Positions 1 through 9,470 of a DNA stretch of 64,000 nt are shown one piece after another (the first letter of the stretch is position 1; the number at the start of each line of letters is the position of its first letter). Made by a program: the position numbers and the translations under genes. Origin of the DNA: Comamonas sp. (GTDB lineage: Bacteria; Pseudomonadota; Gammaproteobacteria; Burkholderiales; Burkholderiaceae_C); contig JAJPEQ010000010.1 of the NCBI GenBank assembly GCA_021166775.1, positions 124,001 through 188,000 of the forward strand. Direction: 5' to 3'. The notes below the pieces were generated by a model. It searched no databases, was not told the origin of the DNA, and saw only the letters and a program-made list of their open reading frames with translations.

Positions 1-531
1 AATGAGCGGCGCCGTGGCCAGGTCGAGCCCCAGCGTGATGCCCGCGAGCAGCCGGTCGGCCTGCTGCTCCAGCGTCTGGTCGGGCAGGCCGATGACGGCC
101 GACACGCCCGTGCGCGCCGGGCTGTCGGCCGGGAGCTTGCCAAGCACCTGCGCCAGCAGCGCGCGCAGTTCGCCGCGCCAGGCCGGATCGCGCGGCCAGG
201 CCTCGGTGGCCAGCAGGGGCCGCCCTTCGGCCGCGGCCGCGTCGATCTGTTCCTGCGTGGGCAGGGGCACCGGCGCGAACTCGGACAGGCGCGCATGCTG
301 CGCCTCGCAGACCACGGCCATGAACATCAGGTAGTCGCGCATCGGATGGTCCGCGGCTTTCTGGCGCAGACGCAGCGCGCGCTCGGCAAAGAGGCTGGCG
401 CGCTTGGGCAGGAGCAGCAGCGGCACGTCGATCGACGAGCGCAGTGCAATCTCTTCGGGCGTGTGCTGAAACGGTTGGTAGTCGGGCGAGTTCAAGGGCG
501 TATCGGCAAAAAAGAAGCTGCCCCGGCGCAT
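1..531 (-). CDS. fdhE: Formate dehydrogenase accessory protein FdhE (N-terminal part, runs off the window)
   Basis: Read directly on the minus strand; it is not in the ORF track because it is open at the left edge. 177 codons are visible. The segment TPEEIALRSSIDVPLLLLPK followed by ASLFAERALRLRQ and a conserved MRDYLMFMA region is typical of the FdhE N-terminal half. FdhE is needed to make active respiratory formate dehydrogenase; the C-terminal rubredoxin-like Cys motifs of the family lie outside the window. The chosen ATG is the first in frame after the gamma-subunit stop, about 40 bases away, so it belongs to the same operon. The family is usually about 300 residues, so roughly 40% is missing. 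Confidence 0.85.
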   Translation of the reverse strand, partial: MRRGSFFFADTPLNSPDYQPFQHTPEEIALRSSIDVPLLLLPKRASLFAERALRLRQKAADHPMRDYLMFMAVVCEAQHARLSEFAPVPLPTQEQIDAAAAEGRPLLATEAWPRDPAWRGELRALLAQVLGKLPADSPARTGVSAVIGLPDQTLEQQADRLLAGITLGLDLATAPLI

Positions 532-573
532 CAGGCGCCCGCAGGCAGCTCGTGTTTCAACAAAAGGGCTTCT

Positions 574-1206
574 TCATTTCTTGGAGGCCTTCATCTGGTC
601 GCGATACCACAGCGGATGGTGATGTCTGGCCCAGGCGCTGCTGACGCTGCCGCGCACCATCGCGCCCAGCGTGCCTTTGACCCAGATGGCCGCATAGGCA
701 TGCACGATCACCCCGAGCACGAGCACGAAGGCCGCGAGCGCATGCAGCAGAACGGCCACGCGCTGCAGCGGAATCGGCACGCTGGCGGCGAACCAGGCTT
801 GCCAGAACATGACCCCCGTCACCAGCAGCACGACAAGGCACAGCGTGAACAGCCAGAAGACGACCTTCTGCCCCCCGTTGTACTTGCCCACGGCGGGCAT
901 TTTCACGGCGTTGCCCTTGGAGATCATCGCACCGGCCTTGCCCAGCCACTCGGAGTCTTCCTTGCGCCAGACGTTGGCCCCCACGAACATGAAGAACATG
1001 CCCAGGAACAGCACGAACATCGCGATGCCGAGGTAAGGATGCAGGATGCGCGTCCACTGCGGGCCGCCCAGCAGGTTGCTGAGCCAGAACAGCGCCGGGT
1101 GAAAGAGCGCGAAGCCCGAGGCGGCCGCGAGCACGAAGCACGTGACCACCGCCCAGTGGTTGGAGCGCTGGCCCGCGTCGTAACGTTGCACTTGGGGGGT
1201 TTTCAT
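574..1206 (-). CDS. fdnI: Formate dehydrogenase gamma subunit, cytochrome b556
   Basis: 210-residue integral membrane protein with four hydrophobic segments (about residues 17-35, 55-78, 112-130, 150-172). It matches the FdnI/FdoI family in length and in the N-terminal [14 protein letters not shown] region, where the histidine is a heme b ligand candidate. It anchors the alpha-beta dimer to the membrane and passes electrons from the iron-sulfur subunit to quinone. Its ATG overlaps the stop of the beta-subunit gene by 4 bases (ATGA), indicating translational coupling. Whether the complex is closer to FdnGHI or FdoGHI cannot be decided from sequence inspection. Confidence 0.92.
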   Translation of the reverse strand: MKTPQVQRYDAGQRSNHWAVVTCFVLAAASGFALFHPALFWLSNLLGGPQWTRILHPYLGIAMFVLFLGMFFMFVGANVWRKEDSEWLGKAGAMISKGNAVKMPAVGKYNGGQKVVFWLFTLCLVVLLVTGVMFWQAWFAASVPIPLQRVAVLLHALAAFVLVLGVIVHAYAAIWVKGTLGAMVRGSVSSAWARHHHPLWYRDQMKASKK

Positions 1207-2096
1207 GACCGGTCTCCTTGCGTGCTGTTCTCGGTTTCATCTTCCGGCGCCTCCAGCGGCCCCTTGCGCAGGTAGTGGAACCACCCGGCAAACGCCGCGC
1301 CCACCATGACCGCCAGGCCGATGGGCTTGGCCAGCCCCTTCCAGAGCGAGACCATGGGGCTGATGCTCGGATCGCGCGGCAGGCCCGTGAGCTCGGGCCG
1401 GTCGGCGTGCTTGAGCACGTACATGACGTGCGTGCCCCCCACGCCCGCCGGGTTGTAGACCCCGGCGTTCTTGTAGCCGCGCTCCTTGAGCTCGGCGGTG
1501 CGCTGCACCGCGTGCTCGAGCATGTCTTCCTTGGGCCCGAAGGTGATCGAGCCCGTGGGGCAGGCCTTGACGCAGGCGGGCTCGATCCCCTCGCTCACCC
1601 GGTCGGAGCACAAGGAGCATTTGTACGCCTTGTTGTCCTTGGGGCTGATGCGCGGGATGTCGAACGGGCAGCCCTTGATGCAGTAGCCGCAGCCGATGCA
1701 GTGCTCGCTGATGAAGTCCACGATGCCGTTGGCGTACTTGACGATGGCCCCGGGCGAAGGGCAGGCCTTCAGGCACCCGGGGTCTTCGCAGTGCATGCAG
1801 CCGTCCTTGCGGATCAGCCATTCGAGATGATCCTGCTCGGGCTCCACCTCGAAGTAACGCATCAGCGTCCAGGTCTGGCCGGACAGGTCGGCCGGGTTGT
1901 CGTAGACACCGATGTTGGTGCCCACCTCGTCGCGCAGGTCGTTCCACTCCGAGCACGCCACCTGGCAGGCCTTGCAGCCGATGCACTTGGAGACGTCGAT
2001 CAGCTTGGCGACCTCCGTCACGTGGGTGCGCGCCTGGGGCGGGGGTGTCGTCGTGGCCGAGCGGGCGACCACATCCAGTGATTGCAGACTCGACAT
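1203..2096 (-). CDS. fdxH: Formate dehydrogenase beta subunit, four [4Fe-4S] clusters
   Basis: 297 residues. Four cysteine clusters are visible in order: [35 protein letters not shown], and CSLC paired with CVKAC. These are the ligands of four [4Fe-4S] clusters that conduct electrons from the molybdopterin subunit to cytochrome b. One hydrophobic segment near residue 260 ([15 protein letters not shown]) is the single membrane anchor typical of FdnH/FdoH. The N-terminus carries about 25 extra residues before the first cluster. The gene starts two bases after the alpha-subunit stop and overlaps the gamma gene by 4 bases. Confidence 0.94.
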   Translation of the reverse strand: MSSLQSLDVVARSATTTPPPQARTHVTEVAKLIDVSKCIGCKACQVACSEWNDLRDEVGTNIGVYDNPADLSGQTWTLMRYFEVEPEQDHLEWLIRKDGCMHCEDPGCLKACPSPGAIVKYANGIVDFISEHCIGCGYCIKGCPFDIPRISPKDNKAYKCSLCSDRVSEGIEPACVKACPTGSITFGPKEDMLEHAVQRTAELKERGYKNAGVYNPAGVGGTHVMYVLKHADRPELTGLPRDPSISPMVSLWKGLAKPIGLAVMVGAAFAGWFHYLRKGPLEAPEDETENSTQGDRS

Positions 2097-2098
2097 GG

Positions 2099-5000
2099 CT
2101 ACACCTTTTCAATGTTGACGAGGAAGGCCTTGAACTCCGGCGTCTGCGAGTTGGCGTCGCCCACGAACGGCGTCAACGCATTGGCCAGGTAACCATTCTT
2201 CGTCTGTCCCTTGAAGCCCCAGTGGAACGGTATGCCCACCAGGTGCACCTGCTTGCCATCCACGTTGAACGGCTTGATGCGCTTGGTGACCACGGCCTTG
2301 GTGATGATGCTCGCACGGATGCTGCTGATCTTCACCTTGTCACCCTTCTTGATGCCCTTCTCCTTCGCCAACTCTTCGCTGATCTCGACGAAGGCCTCGG
2401 GCTGCATGATGGCGTTGAGCCGCGCGTGCTTGGTCCAGGTGTGGAAGTGCTCGGTCAGGCGGTAGGTGGTCGCGGTGTAGGGGAACTCCTCCTTCTTGCC
2501 AAAGGCATCCATGTCGCTCTTGAACACCCGGGCGGCCGGATTGCTGATCGCCTTGGGGTTGTCCGGGTGCAGCGGATTCACGCCGATCGGCGTCTCGAAC
2601 GGTTCGTAGTGCTCGGGGAAGGGGCCGTCCGCCATGCCGATCGAGTGCAGCCGCGCCACGCCCTCGGGGTTCATGATGAACGAGCCCATGCCGATCTCCG
2701 GCTTGGCCGAGGGCAGCATGTCGGGCACGTCCGCGCCGGTCCAGGCCGTGCCGTTCCAGTACTCGTACTTCTTGTTGGGCGCCCAGGGCTTGCCGTCCTT
2801 GTCCGCGCTCGCGCGGTTGTAGAGGATGCGCCGGTTGGCCGGCCAGGAGAAGCCGAAGTTCTGGTACACGCCCCAGCCCGTGGGGTCCTCCAGGCTGCGG
2901 CGCGCCGTCAGGTTGCCGGCCTCGGACCAGGCCCCGGCGTACAGCCAGTTGCCGCAGGCGGTGGAGCCGTCGTCGCGCAGCATGGCGAAGCCCGGCACCT
3001 GCTGGCCCGCCTTCACGAGCACCGCGGGCGGTGCGGAAGGATTGGCCGGGTCGGGTGGCGCATGCACGTCGCTGATCGCCTTGCCGCTGATCTCCTTGAG
3101 CAGTTCGCTGGACGTGGGCTCATGCGGGATGACGTAGGGCCAGTCCAGGTTGAGGATGGGATCGGGGAAGGCACCGCCGTCCTTGGCGTACATCTCACGC
3201 AGCTTCACGAAGAGCTGAGCCATGATCTCCGAATCGACCTTGGCCTCGCCGGGCGGCTCGACGGCGGCTTCCTTCCAGATCGCGACGCGGCTGGAATTGG
3301 TGAAGCTGCCCTGCTCCTCGGCGAAGCACGCGGTCGGCAGACGGAAGACCTCGGTCTGGATGGACTCGGGCTTGACGTCGTTGAACTCGCCGAAGTTCTG
3401 CCAGAACTCGCCGGTTTCCGACTCGAGCGGATCGATCATCACGAGGTATTTCAACTTCATGAGCGCCGCCGACAGCTTGTTCTTGTTGGACACCGTGGCC
3501 AGCGGGTTGAAGCCCTGCGAGATGAAGCCGCCCACCTTGCCCTGGTGCATCAGCTCGAAGATGTGCATCACGTCAAAGCCACCGGGGAACTTGGGCACCC
3601 AGTCGTAGCAGAAGTCGTTTTCCTTGGTCGCGGCCTTGCCGTAGTAAGACTTCATCAGGCTCACGTAAAAGCGCGAGAAGTTGCTCCAGTAGTTGAACTG
3701 GTTGGGCCGCATGGCCTTGGGCGTGAGCCGCTTGATGTAGCCCTCGAACGTGGTGTCGGTATCCATGGGCGCACCCAGGTAGCCCGAGAGCACCTCGGCG
3801 TAGGCGTTCATGTCGGTCACGCCCTGCACGTTGGAATGCCCGCGCAGCGCGTTCACGCCGCCGCCCGGCCGTCCCATGTTCCCGAGCAGCAGCTGGATCA
3901 TCGCCATGGTGCGGATGTTCTGGCTGCCCACGGTGTGCTGCGTCCAGCCCAGCGCATACAGGATGGTGCTGGTCTTGTCGGGCGCGGACATCTCGCCCAG
4001 CATCTCGCAGATCTTCAGGAACTTGTCCTGCGGCGTACCGCAGATGCGCGAGACCATCTCGGGCGTGTAGCGGCTGTAGTGCTTCTTGAGCTGCTGGTAG
4101 ACGCACAGCGGATCCTGCATCGTCTCATCGACCTTGACAAAGCCGTCCTCGCCCAGCTGATAGCCCCAGGTGGACTTGTCGTACTTGCGCGTGGCCTCGT
4201 CGTAGCCGCTGAAGATGCCGTTTTCCAGCTTGAAGCCGGGCTTGAGCAGGAAGGTGGCGTCGGTGTTGAACTTGACGTAGTCGTGGTGGATCTTGTCGTT
4301 CGTGAGCAGCCAGTTGATGACGCCGCCCAGGAAGGCGATGTCGGTGCCGTTGCGAATCGGTGCATAGAAGTCCGCGACCGCGGACGTGCGGTTGAAGCGC
4401 GGGTCCACCGAAATCAGCCGGGCCTTGCGTTTCTGCATGGCCTCCACCACCCATTTGAAACCAACCGGGTGGGCTTCGGCGGCATTGCCGCCCATCACAA
4501 GAATCAGATCGGCATTTTTAATGTCGGTCCATGAATTGGTCATCGCTCCGCGACCGAATGTCGGGCCCAGACTGGTCACCGTCGGTGCGTGTCAGACGCG
4601 TGCTTGTGTATCGATTCCCACCATGCCAAGGGCGCGCGCGACCTTGACGGACAGATAGCTTGATTCGTTGCTCGAGGAACTGCAGATCAGAAACCCGGTG
4701 GAGAGCCAGCGGTTGACCGTGACGCCCGCATCGTTCTTCGTCTGGAAGTTCGCATCGCGGTCCGCCTTCATGTGCTTGGCGATGCGCGTGAGCGCCTCAT
4801 CCCAGGAAATGCGCTTCCATTCCTTGGTGCCGGGCTCGCGCACCTCGGGGAACTTGACGCGGGCCGGGGAGTTGATCATGTCCATCACGCCCGCGCCCTT
4901 GGGGCACAGCGAGCCGCGGCTCACCGGGTTGCTCGGGTCGCCCTCGACGTGGATGACCTTGCGCGTGGCGTTTTTCGCCTTGTCGCCCAAGGTGTAGATC

Positions 5001-5179
5001 AGCATGCCGCAACTCACCGAGCAGTACGGGCAGGTACTGCGGGTGACCGTGGCGGCCGTGAGTTTGTAAGCGCGTGTCTCGGCCAGCGCGGCGGTGGGCG
5101 AAAAACCCAGGGCCACCATGCTGGAGCCGATCAGCCCCGCCGCGCTGACGCGGAAGAACTGTCTTCGGTGCATGTCCAT
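2099..5179 (-). CDS. fdnG: Formate dehydrogenase alpha subunit, selenocysteine-containing (UGA read through)
   Basis: The ORF track splits this gene into 206-aa and 826-aa pieces, but both are in one frame, separated only by TGA at 4592-4594. The context ARV-U-HAPTV followed by [11 protein letters not shown] is the conserved selenocysteine site of FdnG/FdoG. I place the start at 5179 (MDMHRRQFF), preceded by a strong AGGAGAG, not at the upstream GTG of the track. This gives 1026 residues with Sec at position 196, the position known in E. coli FdnG. A Tat signal ([11 protein letters not shown]) directs periplasmic export. The Fe-S cluster Cys set starts [10 protein letters not shown]. Molybdopterin oxidoreductase domains follow. 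It oxidises formate to CO2. Confidence 0.95.
4553..4594 (-). promoter_or_regulatory. SECIS-like hairpin with the selenocysteine UGA codon
   Basis: Directly 3' of the UGA in the mRNA, the bases ACCGA and UCGGU can form the lower stem. Inside it CGG pairs with CCG, and CC pairs with GG closing a small AGUCU loop with unpaired UGA beside it. Bacterial SECIS elements bound by SelB lie immediately after the UGA and carry a GGUCU- or AGUCU-type apical loop with a bulged U, as in E. coli fdhF and fdnG. The folding was done by eye. Confidence 0.75.
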
Positions 5180-5260
5180 CGGAACTCTCCTTTCGGGTGT
5201 GGAGAAAATCATGCTCCGACGGACGCCAGAAACCCTTCCATCGGAAGATGCAAGGCCAGT

Positions 5261-5301
5261 CTAGGGTCTAAAAAAATACTGTCACCTAAGGTAAACCCTA
5301 G
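5261..5301. promoter_or_regulatory. Inverted repeat upstream of the formate dehydrogenase operon
   Basis: CTAGGGT (5261-5267) and ACCCTAG (5295-5301) are inverted arms about 27 bases apart. The AT-rich spacer contains a run of seven A and a second small dyad, ACCTAAGGT. The element is about 80-120 bases upstream of the fdnG start, inside the 163-base gap shared with the next minus-strand gene end. It is a candidate operator and promoter region. I cannot assign a regulator. Confidence 0.4.
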
Positions 5302-5342
5302 GGAAAGTCGCCGGTGCGCCTCACGCGCTCCCGGGCCGAATC

Positions 5343-6110
5343 TCAGTCGCGCAGGCGCTGCCCATCGACGAAAACATGCAAACTGCGCTCGGGCATCCGT
5401 ATCCATGGCTCGTTGCGCGTGAGCGGCGCCGTGGCGATCACGGCCACGCGGTCCGTCGGCGTGGTGCAGGTGGAAAAGTCCAGGCTCAGGTCTTCGTCGC
5501 TCAACTGCGCCACGGCGAATGGGTGCTGGCGCTCGATGCAGTGCAGCTGCGTGCTCGCATGCGCCCACAGCGCACGGCCGTTGGAGAGCAGGAAGTTGAA
5601 GCTGCCGTGCGGTGCGATGCGCGCCGCCAGTTCGCGCAGCGTGAGCGTGAGCTCGCGCACGCTGGGCGCGCCCGCGTGCGACTTGGCCAGCTCCTGCATG
5701 ATCCAGCAGAAGACGTGTTCGCTGTCGGTGCTGCCCACGGGGTGAAAGCTCGCGTGCAGGCGCGGGCGGAAGTCCTTCAGATCGCCGTTGTGCGCGAACA
5801 CCCAGTACTGCCCCCAGAGCTCGCGCACGAAGGGGTGGCAGTTCTCCAGCCGCACCTCACCCTGCGTGGCCTTGCGGATGTGGGCGATGACGTTGCGGCT
5901 CTTGATCGGGTAGCGGCGAATCAGCTCGGCGACGGGCGAATCCACCGCGCGTTCGTGATCGACGAAATGCCGCAAGCCCTTGCCCTCGAAGAAGGCGATG
6001 CCCCAGCCATCGACGTGATCGGCCGTGTGGCCCGCGCGCTCGGCAAAGCCAGTGAAGCTGAAGGTCACGTCGGTGGGGGTGTTGGCATTCATGCCCAGGA
6101 GCTGACACAT
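5343..6110 (-). CDS. Class II glutamine amidotransferase (YafJ-like)
   Basis: 255 residues starting MCQLLGMNANTP. Removal of the initiator Met exposes Cys2 as the N-terminal nucleophile of class II (Ntn) glutamine amidotransferases. Family signatures visible: DGWGIAFFEG, NVIAHIRKATQGE, FAHNGDL and GSTDSEHVF. There is no synthase domain, so this is the stand-alone YafJ/GATase_4 type that could release ammonia from glutamine; the acceptor is unknown. The 854-aa ORF of the track is this gene extended 5' through the antisense strand of pntA; the true start is the conserved MCQ at 6110. It is divergent from pntA. Confidence 0.88.
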   Translation of the reverse strand: MCQLLGMNANTPTDVTFSFTGFAERAGHTADHVDGWGIAFFEGKGLRHFVDHERAVDSPVAELIRRYPIKSRNVIAHIRKATQGEVRLENCHPFVRELWGQYWVFAHNGDLKDFRPRLHASFHPVGSTDSEHVFCWIMQELAKSHAGAPSVRELTLTLRELAARIAPHGSFNFLLSNGRALWAHASTQLHCIERQHPFAVAQLSDEDLSLDFSTCTTPTDRVAVIATAPLTRNEPWIRMPERSLHVFVDGQRLRD

Positions 6111-6231
6111 GGGCAAATTATCGGGGTTGCCGACAGGGTCAAGCCTCGCCTTGAGGGCCCGCATTGAAAATCCCCAGCCATGCCCGGGACGTGCTCGGCA
6201 AAAAGCAGAGCGCTCATCGTGTAAGCTTCGA

Positions 6232-6269
6232 GTAAGACGTCTTACCAATTGCGCGCCAGGCAGGCGCGC
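6232..6269. promoter_or_regulatory. Perfect 14-bp palindrome plus hairpin upstream of pntA
   Basis: GTAAGACGTCTTAC at 6232-6245 is a perfect palindrome 40 bases before the pntA ATG. Just behind it GCGCGCC-AGGCA-GGCGCGC (6251-6269) can form a 7-bp hairpin ending near the Shine-Dalgarno sequence AGGAGT. The palindrome looks like a dimeric repressor operator. The hairpin lies in the presumed leader. Confidence 0.5.
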
Positions 6270-6284
6270 GCAGGAGTCATCCAC

Positions 6285-7859
6285 ATGCAGATAGGGGTAC
6301 CCGCCGAGACACTGGCCGAAGAGAAACGCGTGGCCACCGTGCCTGACGTCGTCGAGAAAATCATCAAGCTCGGCTTCCGTGTCGCCATCGAATCGGGCGC
6401 GGGCGACGCAGCCCATTTCAGCGATGACGCCTATCGCTGCGCCGGGGCCGAGGTGCTGCCCGACGCGGCCACGCTCTGGGCCCGGTCGGACATCGTGCTC
6501 AAGGTGCGCCCACCGACCAGCGAGGAGGTGGCGCTGATGCGCGACGGCGGCACGCTGATCGGCTTCGTCTGGCCGGCGCAGCACCCCGAGCTGATGCAGC
6601 AGCTCGCCGCCAAAAAAACCACGGTGCTGGCGATCGACTGCCTGCCGCGCACGCTGAGCCGGGCGCAGAAGATGGATGCGCTCACGTCCACGGCGGGCGT
6701 CTCGGGCTACCGTGCCGTGATCGAGGCGGCCAACGCCTTCGGGCGTTTTTTCAACGGCCAGATCACGGCGGCGGGCAAGGTGCCCCCGGCCAAGGTGTTC
6801 ATTGCCGGTGCGGGCGTGGCGGGTCTCGCGGCCATCGGCACGGCGGCCAACCTGGGCGCCATCGTGCGCGCCAACGACACGCGCGCCGAGGTGGCCGACC
6901 AGGTCAAGTCGCTGGGCGGCGAGTTCGTCAAGGTCGATTACGAGGAAGAGGGATCGGGCGGCGGCGGCTACGCCAAGGTCATGAGCGAGGGTTTCCAGGC
7001 CGCGCAGCGCAAGATGTACGCTGAGCAGGCCAGGGATGCGGACATCATCATCACCACCGCGCTGATTCCCGGCAAACCCGCGCCCAAGCTCATCACCGCC
7101 GAAATGGTGCAGAGCATGAAGCCCGGCAGCGTGATCGTGGACATGGCGGGCGAGCAGGGCGGCAACTGCGAGCTCACCGTGCCGGGCGAGGCCGTGGTGC
7201 GCCACGGCGTGACCATCATCGGGTACACCGACCTCGCCTCGCGCCTGGCCCGGCAGTCGTCCACCCTGTACGCCACCAACCTGCTGCGCCTGCTCGAAGA
7301 GCTGTGCAAGGCCAAGGACGGCGTGGCGCTGGTCAACATGGACGATGACGCGATCCGGGGCCTGACCGTGATCAAGGAAGGCGAAATCACCTGGCCCGCG
7401 CCGCCGCTGCAGCAGGCACCCAAGCCCGCACCCAAAGCCGCGGCCGCGCCGGTGGCGGAGAAGAAGTCCGCGCACGGCGCGGGCGCGCCGATGTCGGGCA
7501 GGGCGCTCGGCATCGTCTTCGCCGTGCTCGCCGTGTTGTTCTGGGCCATCGGCGCCTACGCGCCCGCCGCCTTCCTGGGCCACTTCACGGTGTTCGTGCT
7601 GGCCTGCTTCATCGGCTACATGGTGGTGTGGAACGTTACGCCCGCGCTGCACACGCCGCTGATGAGCGTGACCAACGCCATCTCCAGCATCATCGCCATC
7701 GGCGCGCTGATCCAGATCGCACCACCCGGCGCGGGCACCGACGGACGGCCCGACACGCTCATCCTCTGGCTCGCGTTCGCGGCGCTGGTGCTCACGGGCG
7801 TCAACATGTTCGGCGGCTTCGCCGTCACACGCCGCATGCTGGCGATGTTCCGCAAGTAG
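6285..7859 (+). CDS. pntA: NAD(P) transhydrogenase subunit alpha
   Basis: 524 residues from the ATG at MQIGVPAET, chosen over the track's upstream start because of AGGAGT 8 bases before it and agreement with the family N-terminus. The NAD(H)-binding domain I carries [18 protein letters not shown] near residue 175. An Ala/Pro/Lys-rich linker near residue 390 leads to about four transmembrane helices at the C-terminus (domain II part). With PntB it forms the proton-translocating transhydrogenase that reduces NADP+ with NADH using the proton gradient. This is the single-chain alpha form as in E. coli (about 510 aa). pntB follows after 46 bases in one operon. Confidence 0.96.
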   Translation: MQIGVPAETLAEEKRVATVPDVVEKIIKLGFRVAIESGAGDAAHFSDDAYRCAGAEVLPDAATLWARSDIVLKVRPPTSEEVALMRDGGTLIGFVWPAQHPELMQQLAAKKTTVLAIDCLPRTLSRAQKMDALTSTAGVSGYRAVIEAANAFGRFFNGQITAAGKVPPAKVFIAGAGVAGLAAIGTAANLGAIVRANDTRAEVADQVKSLGGEFVKVDYEEEGSGGGGYAKVMSEGFQAAQRKMYAEQARDADIIITTALIPGKPAPKLITAEMVQSMKPGSVIVDMAGEQGGNCELTVPGEAVVRHGVTIIGYTDLASRLARQSSTLYATNLLRLLEELCKAKDGVALVNMDDDAIRGLTVIKEGEITWPAPPLQQAPKPAPKAAAAPVAEKKSAHGAGAPMSGRALGIVFAVLAVLFWAIGAYAPAAFLGHFTVFVLACFIGYMVVWNVTPALHTPLMSVTNAISSIIAIGALIQIAPPGAGTDGRPDTLILWLAFAALVLTGVNMFGGFAVTRRMLAMFRK

Positions 7860-7905
7860 GCCCCGCCGCCCCAACCAGAACCCGAACCCGAGGAAGAGAA
7901 CAATC

Positions 7906-9321
7906 ATGTCCGCAAGTCTCGTGACGGTGGCCTACCTGGGCGCCGCCATCCTGTTCGTCCTGAGCCTGGGAGGGCTCTCCAACCCCGAAACGTCCCGCCG
8001 CGGCAATCTGCTGGGCATGATCGGCATGGCGATCGCCGTGCTGGCCACGGTGTTCGGCCCACGCGTGCACGTCTCGGGCCTGGGCTGGATCGTGCTCGCG
8101 CTGGTGATCGGTGGCGGCGTCGGGCTGTGGGCCGCGCGCATCGTCAAGATGACGCAGATGCCCGAGCTGATCGCACTCATGCACAGCCTGGTGGGCCTGG
8201 CCGCCTGCGTGGTGGGTTTCGCCAGCTACGTGGATACGTCCATCCGGTTCGAAGGCTCGGAGAAGATCATCCACGAGGTGGAGATCTACCTCGGCATCCT
8301 GATCGGCGCCTACACCTTCTCGGGCTCGCTCATCGCCTTCGGCAAGCTCTCGGGCAAGATCGGCGGCAAGCCGCTGCTGCTGCCGGCACGCCACTGGATC
8401 AACCTGGTGGCGCTGCTGGTGGTGCTGTGGCTGGGCAGCCGCTTCCTTGCCGCGCCCGATGTGCAAGGCGGCATGACGCCGCTGCTCGTCATGACGGTGC
8501 TCGCCGTGCTGCTGGGCGTGCACATGATCATGGCCATCGGCGGCGCGGACATGCCCGTGGTCATTTCCATGCTCAACAGCTACTCGGGCTGGGCGGCAGC
8601 GGCCACGGGCTTCATGCTCAGCAACGACCTGCTGATCGTCACCGGCGCGCTGGTGGGCTCCAGCGGCGCCATCCTCTCCTACATCATGTGCAACGCGATG
8701 AACCGCAACTTCATCAGCGTGATTGCGGGCGGTTTCGGCTCCGGCGGCGGCGCGGCGGCGGCCAGGCAAGGCGACGCGGCCGAACCGCAGGGCGAGGTCA
8801 CGCCCATTGGCGCCGGCGAAACAGCCGAGCTGCTGCGCGAAGCCAAACAGGTGATCATCGTGCCGGGCTACGGCATGGCGGTGGCGCAGGCCCAGCACAC
8901 GGTGTACGAGATCACGCAGACGCTGCGCGAAAAAGGCGTGCAGGTGCGCTTTGCCATCCACCCCGTCGCCGGCCGCATGCCCGGCCACATGAACGTGCTG
9001 CTGGCCGAGGCCAAGGTGCCCTACGACATCGTGATGGAGATGGACGAGGTCAACGACGACTTCCCGGACACCGACGTGGCCATCGTCATCGGCGCCAACG
9101 ACATCGTCAACCCCAGCGCGGCCGAGGATCCAGGCAGCCCGATCGCCGGCATGCCGGTGCTCGAGGTCTGGAAGGCCAGGACCTCCATCGTGATGAAGCG
9201 CTCCATGGCTTCGGGTTATGCCGGCGTGGACAACCCGCTGTTCTACAAGGAGAACAACCGCATGCTGTTCGGCGACGCCAAGAAGATGCTGGAGGAAGTG
9301 CTGGCCGCGCTCAAGGCATGA
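7906..9321 (+). CDS. pntB: NAD(P) transhydrogenase subunit beta
   Basis: 471 residues. About eight or nine transmembrane helices fill residues 1-285, followed by a Gly/Ala-rich linker and the soluble NADP(H)-binding domain III. That domain shows [41 protein letters not shown] and a [16 protein letters not shown] loop, all hallmark sites for NADP binding. It completes the transhydrogenase with PntA and provides the membrane proton path. A good ribosome site (GAGGAAGAG) precedes the ATG. It is the last gene of the pntAB unit; fadD follows with its own promoter region. Confidence 0.97.
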   Translation: MSASLVTVAYLGAAILFVLSLGGLSNPETSRRGNLLGMIGMAIAVLATVFGPRVHVSGLGWIVLALVIGGGVGLWAARIVKMTQMPELIALMHSLVGLAACVVGFASYVDTSIRFEGSEKIIHEVEIYLGILIGAYTFSGSLIAFGKLSGKIGGKPLLLPARHWINLVALLVVLWLGSRFLAAPDVQGGMTPLLVMTVLAVLLGVHMIMAIGGADMPVVISMLNSYSGWAAAATGFMLSNDLLIVTGALVGSSGAILSYIMCNAMNRNFISVIAGGFGSGGGAAAARQGDAAEPQGEVTPIGAGETAELLREAKQVIIVPGYGMAVAQAQHTVYEITQTLREKGVQVRFAIHPVAGRMPGHMNVLLAEAKVPYDIVMEMDEVNDDFPDTDVAIVIGANDIVNPSAAEDPGSPIAGMPVLEVWKARTSIVMKRSMASGYAGVDNPLFYKENNRMLFGDAKKMLEEVLAALKA

Positions 9322-9387
9322 AACCCTTGTCCAGGGGGCACCTCCCGTGTTTCAGTTCCCTGGCGAGCGCGCATAATTTAAAAAAGC

Positions 9388-9399
9388 ACGACCGTTCGT
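9388..9399. promoter_or_regulatory. Near-palindromic operator candidate upstream of fadD
   Basis: ACGACCGTTCGT matches its reverse complement at five of six paired positions. It sits about 72 bases before the fadD ATG in an AT-rich stretch (CATAATTTAAAAAAG on one side, TTTTATAAA on the other) that contains plausible -10 hexamers. Size and symmetry fit a TetR-family site, and fatty-acid genes in this group are often TetR-controlled. That link is inference. Confidence 0.4.
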
Positions 9400-9470
9400 T
9401 TTATAAACCTCGCCGTCCCACTCCGATTTCGTAGCAGATTACCCAACCAGCATTGCAGGAGACTTTGATA

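Noticed and set aside
2045-4534. 829-aa plus-strand ORF
   Set aside because: Antisense shadow of the formate dehydrogenase alpha gene.
4592-4594. In-frame TGA splitting the formate dehydrogenase alpha gene (pseudogene or sequencing error)
   Set aside because: The frame continues perfectly on both sides, the context equals the known Sec site, and a SECIS-like hairpin follows.
6111-7907. 5' 600 codons of the 854-aa minus ORF (5343-7907)
   Set aside because: Antisense to pntA; only the last 255 codons, from MCQLLG, are a recognisable protein.
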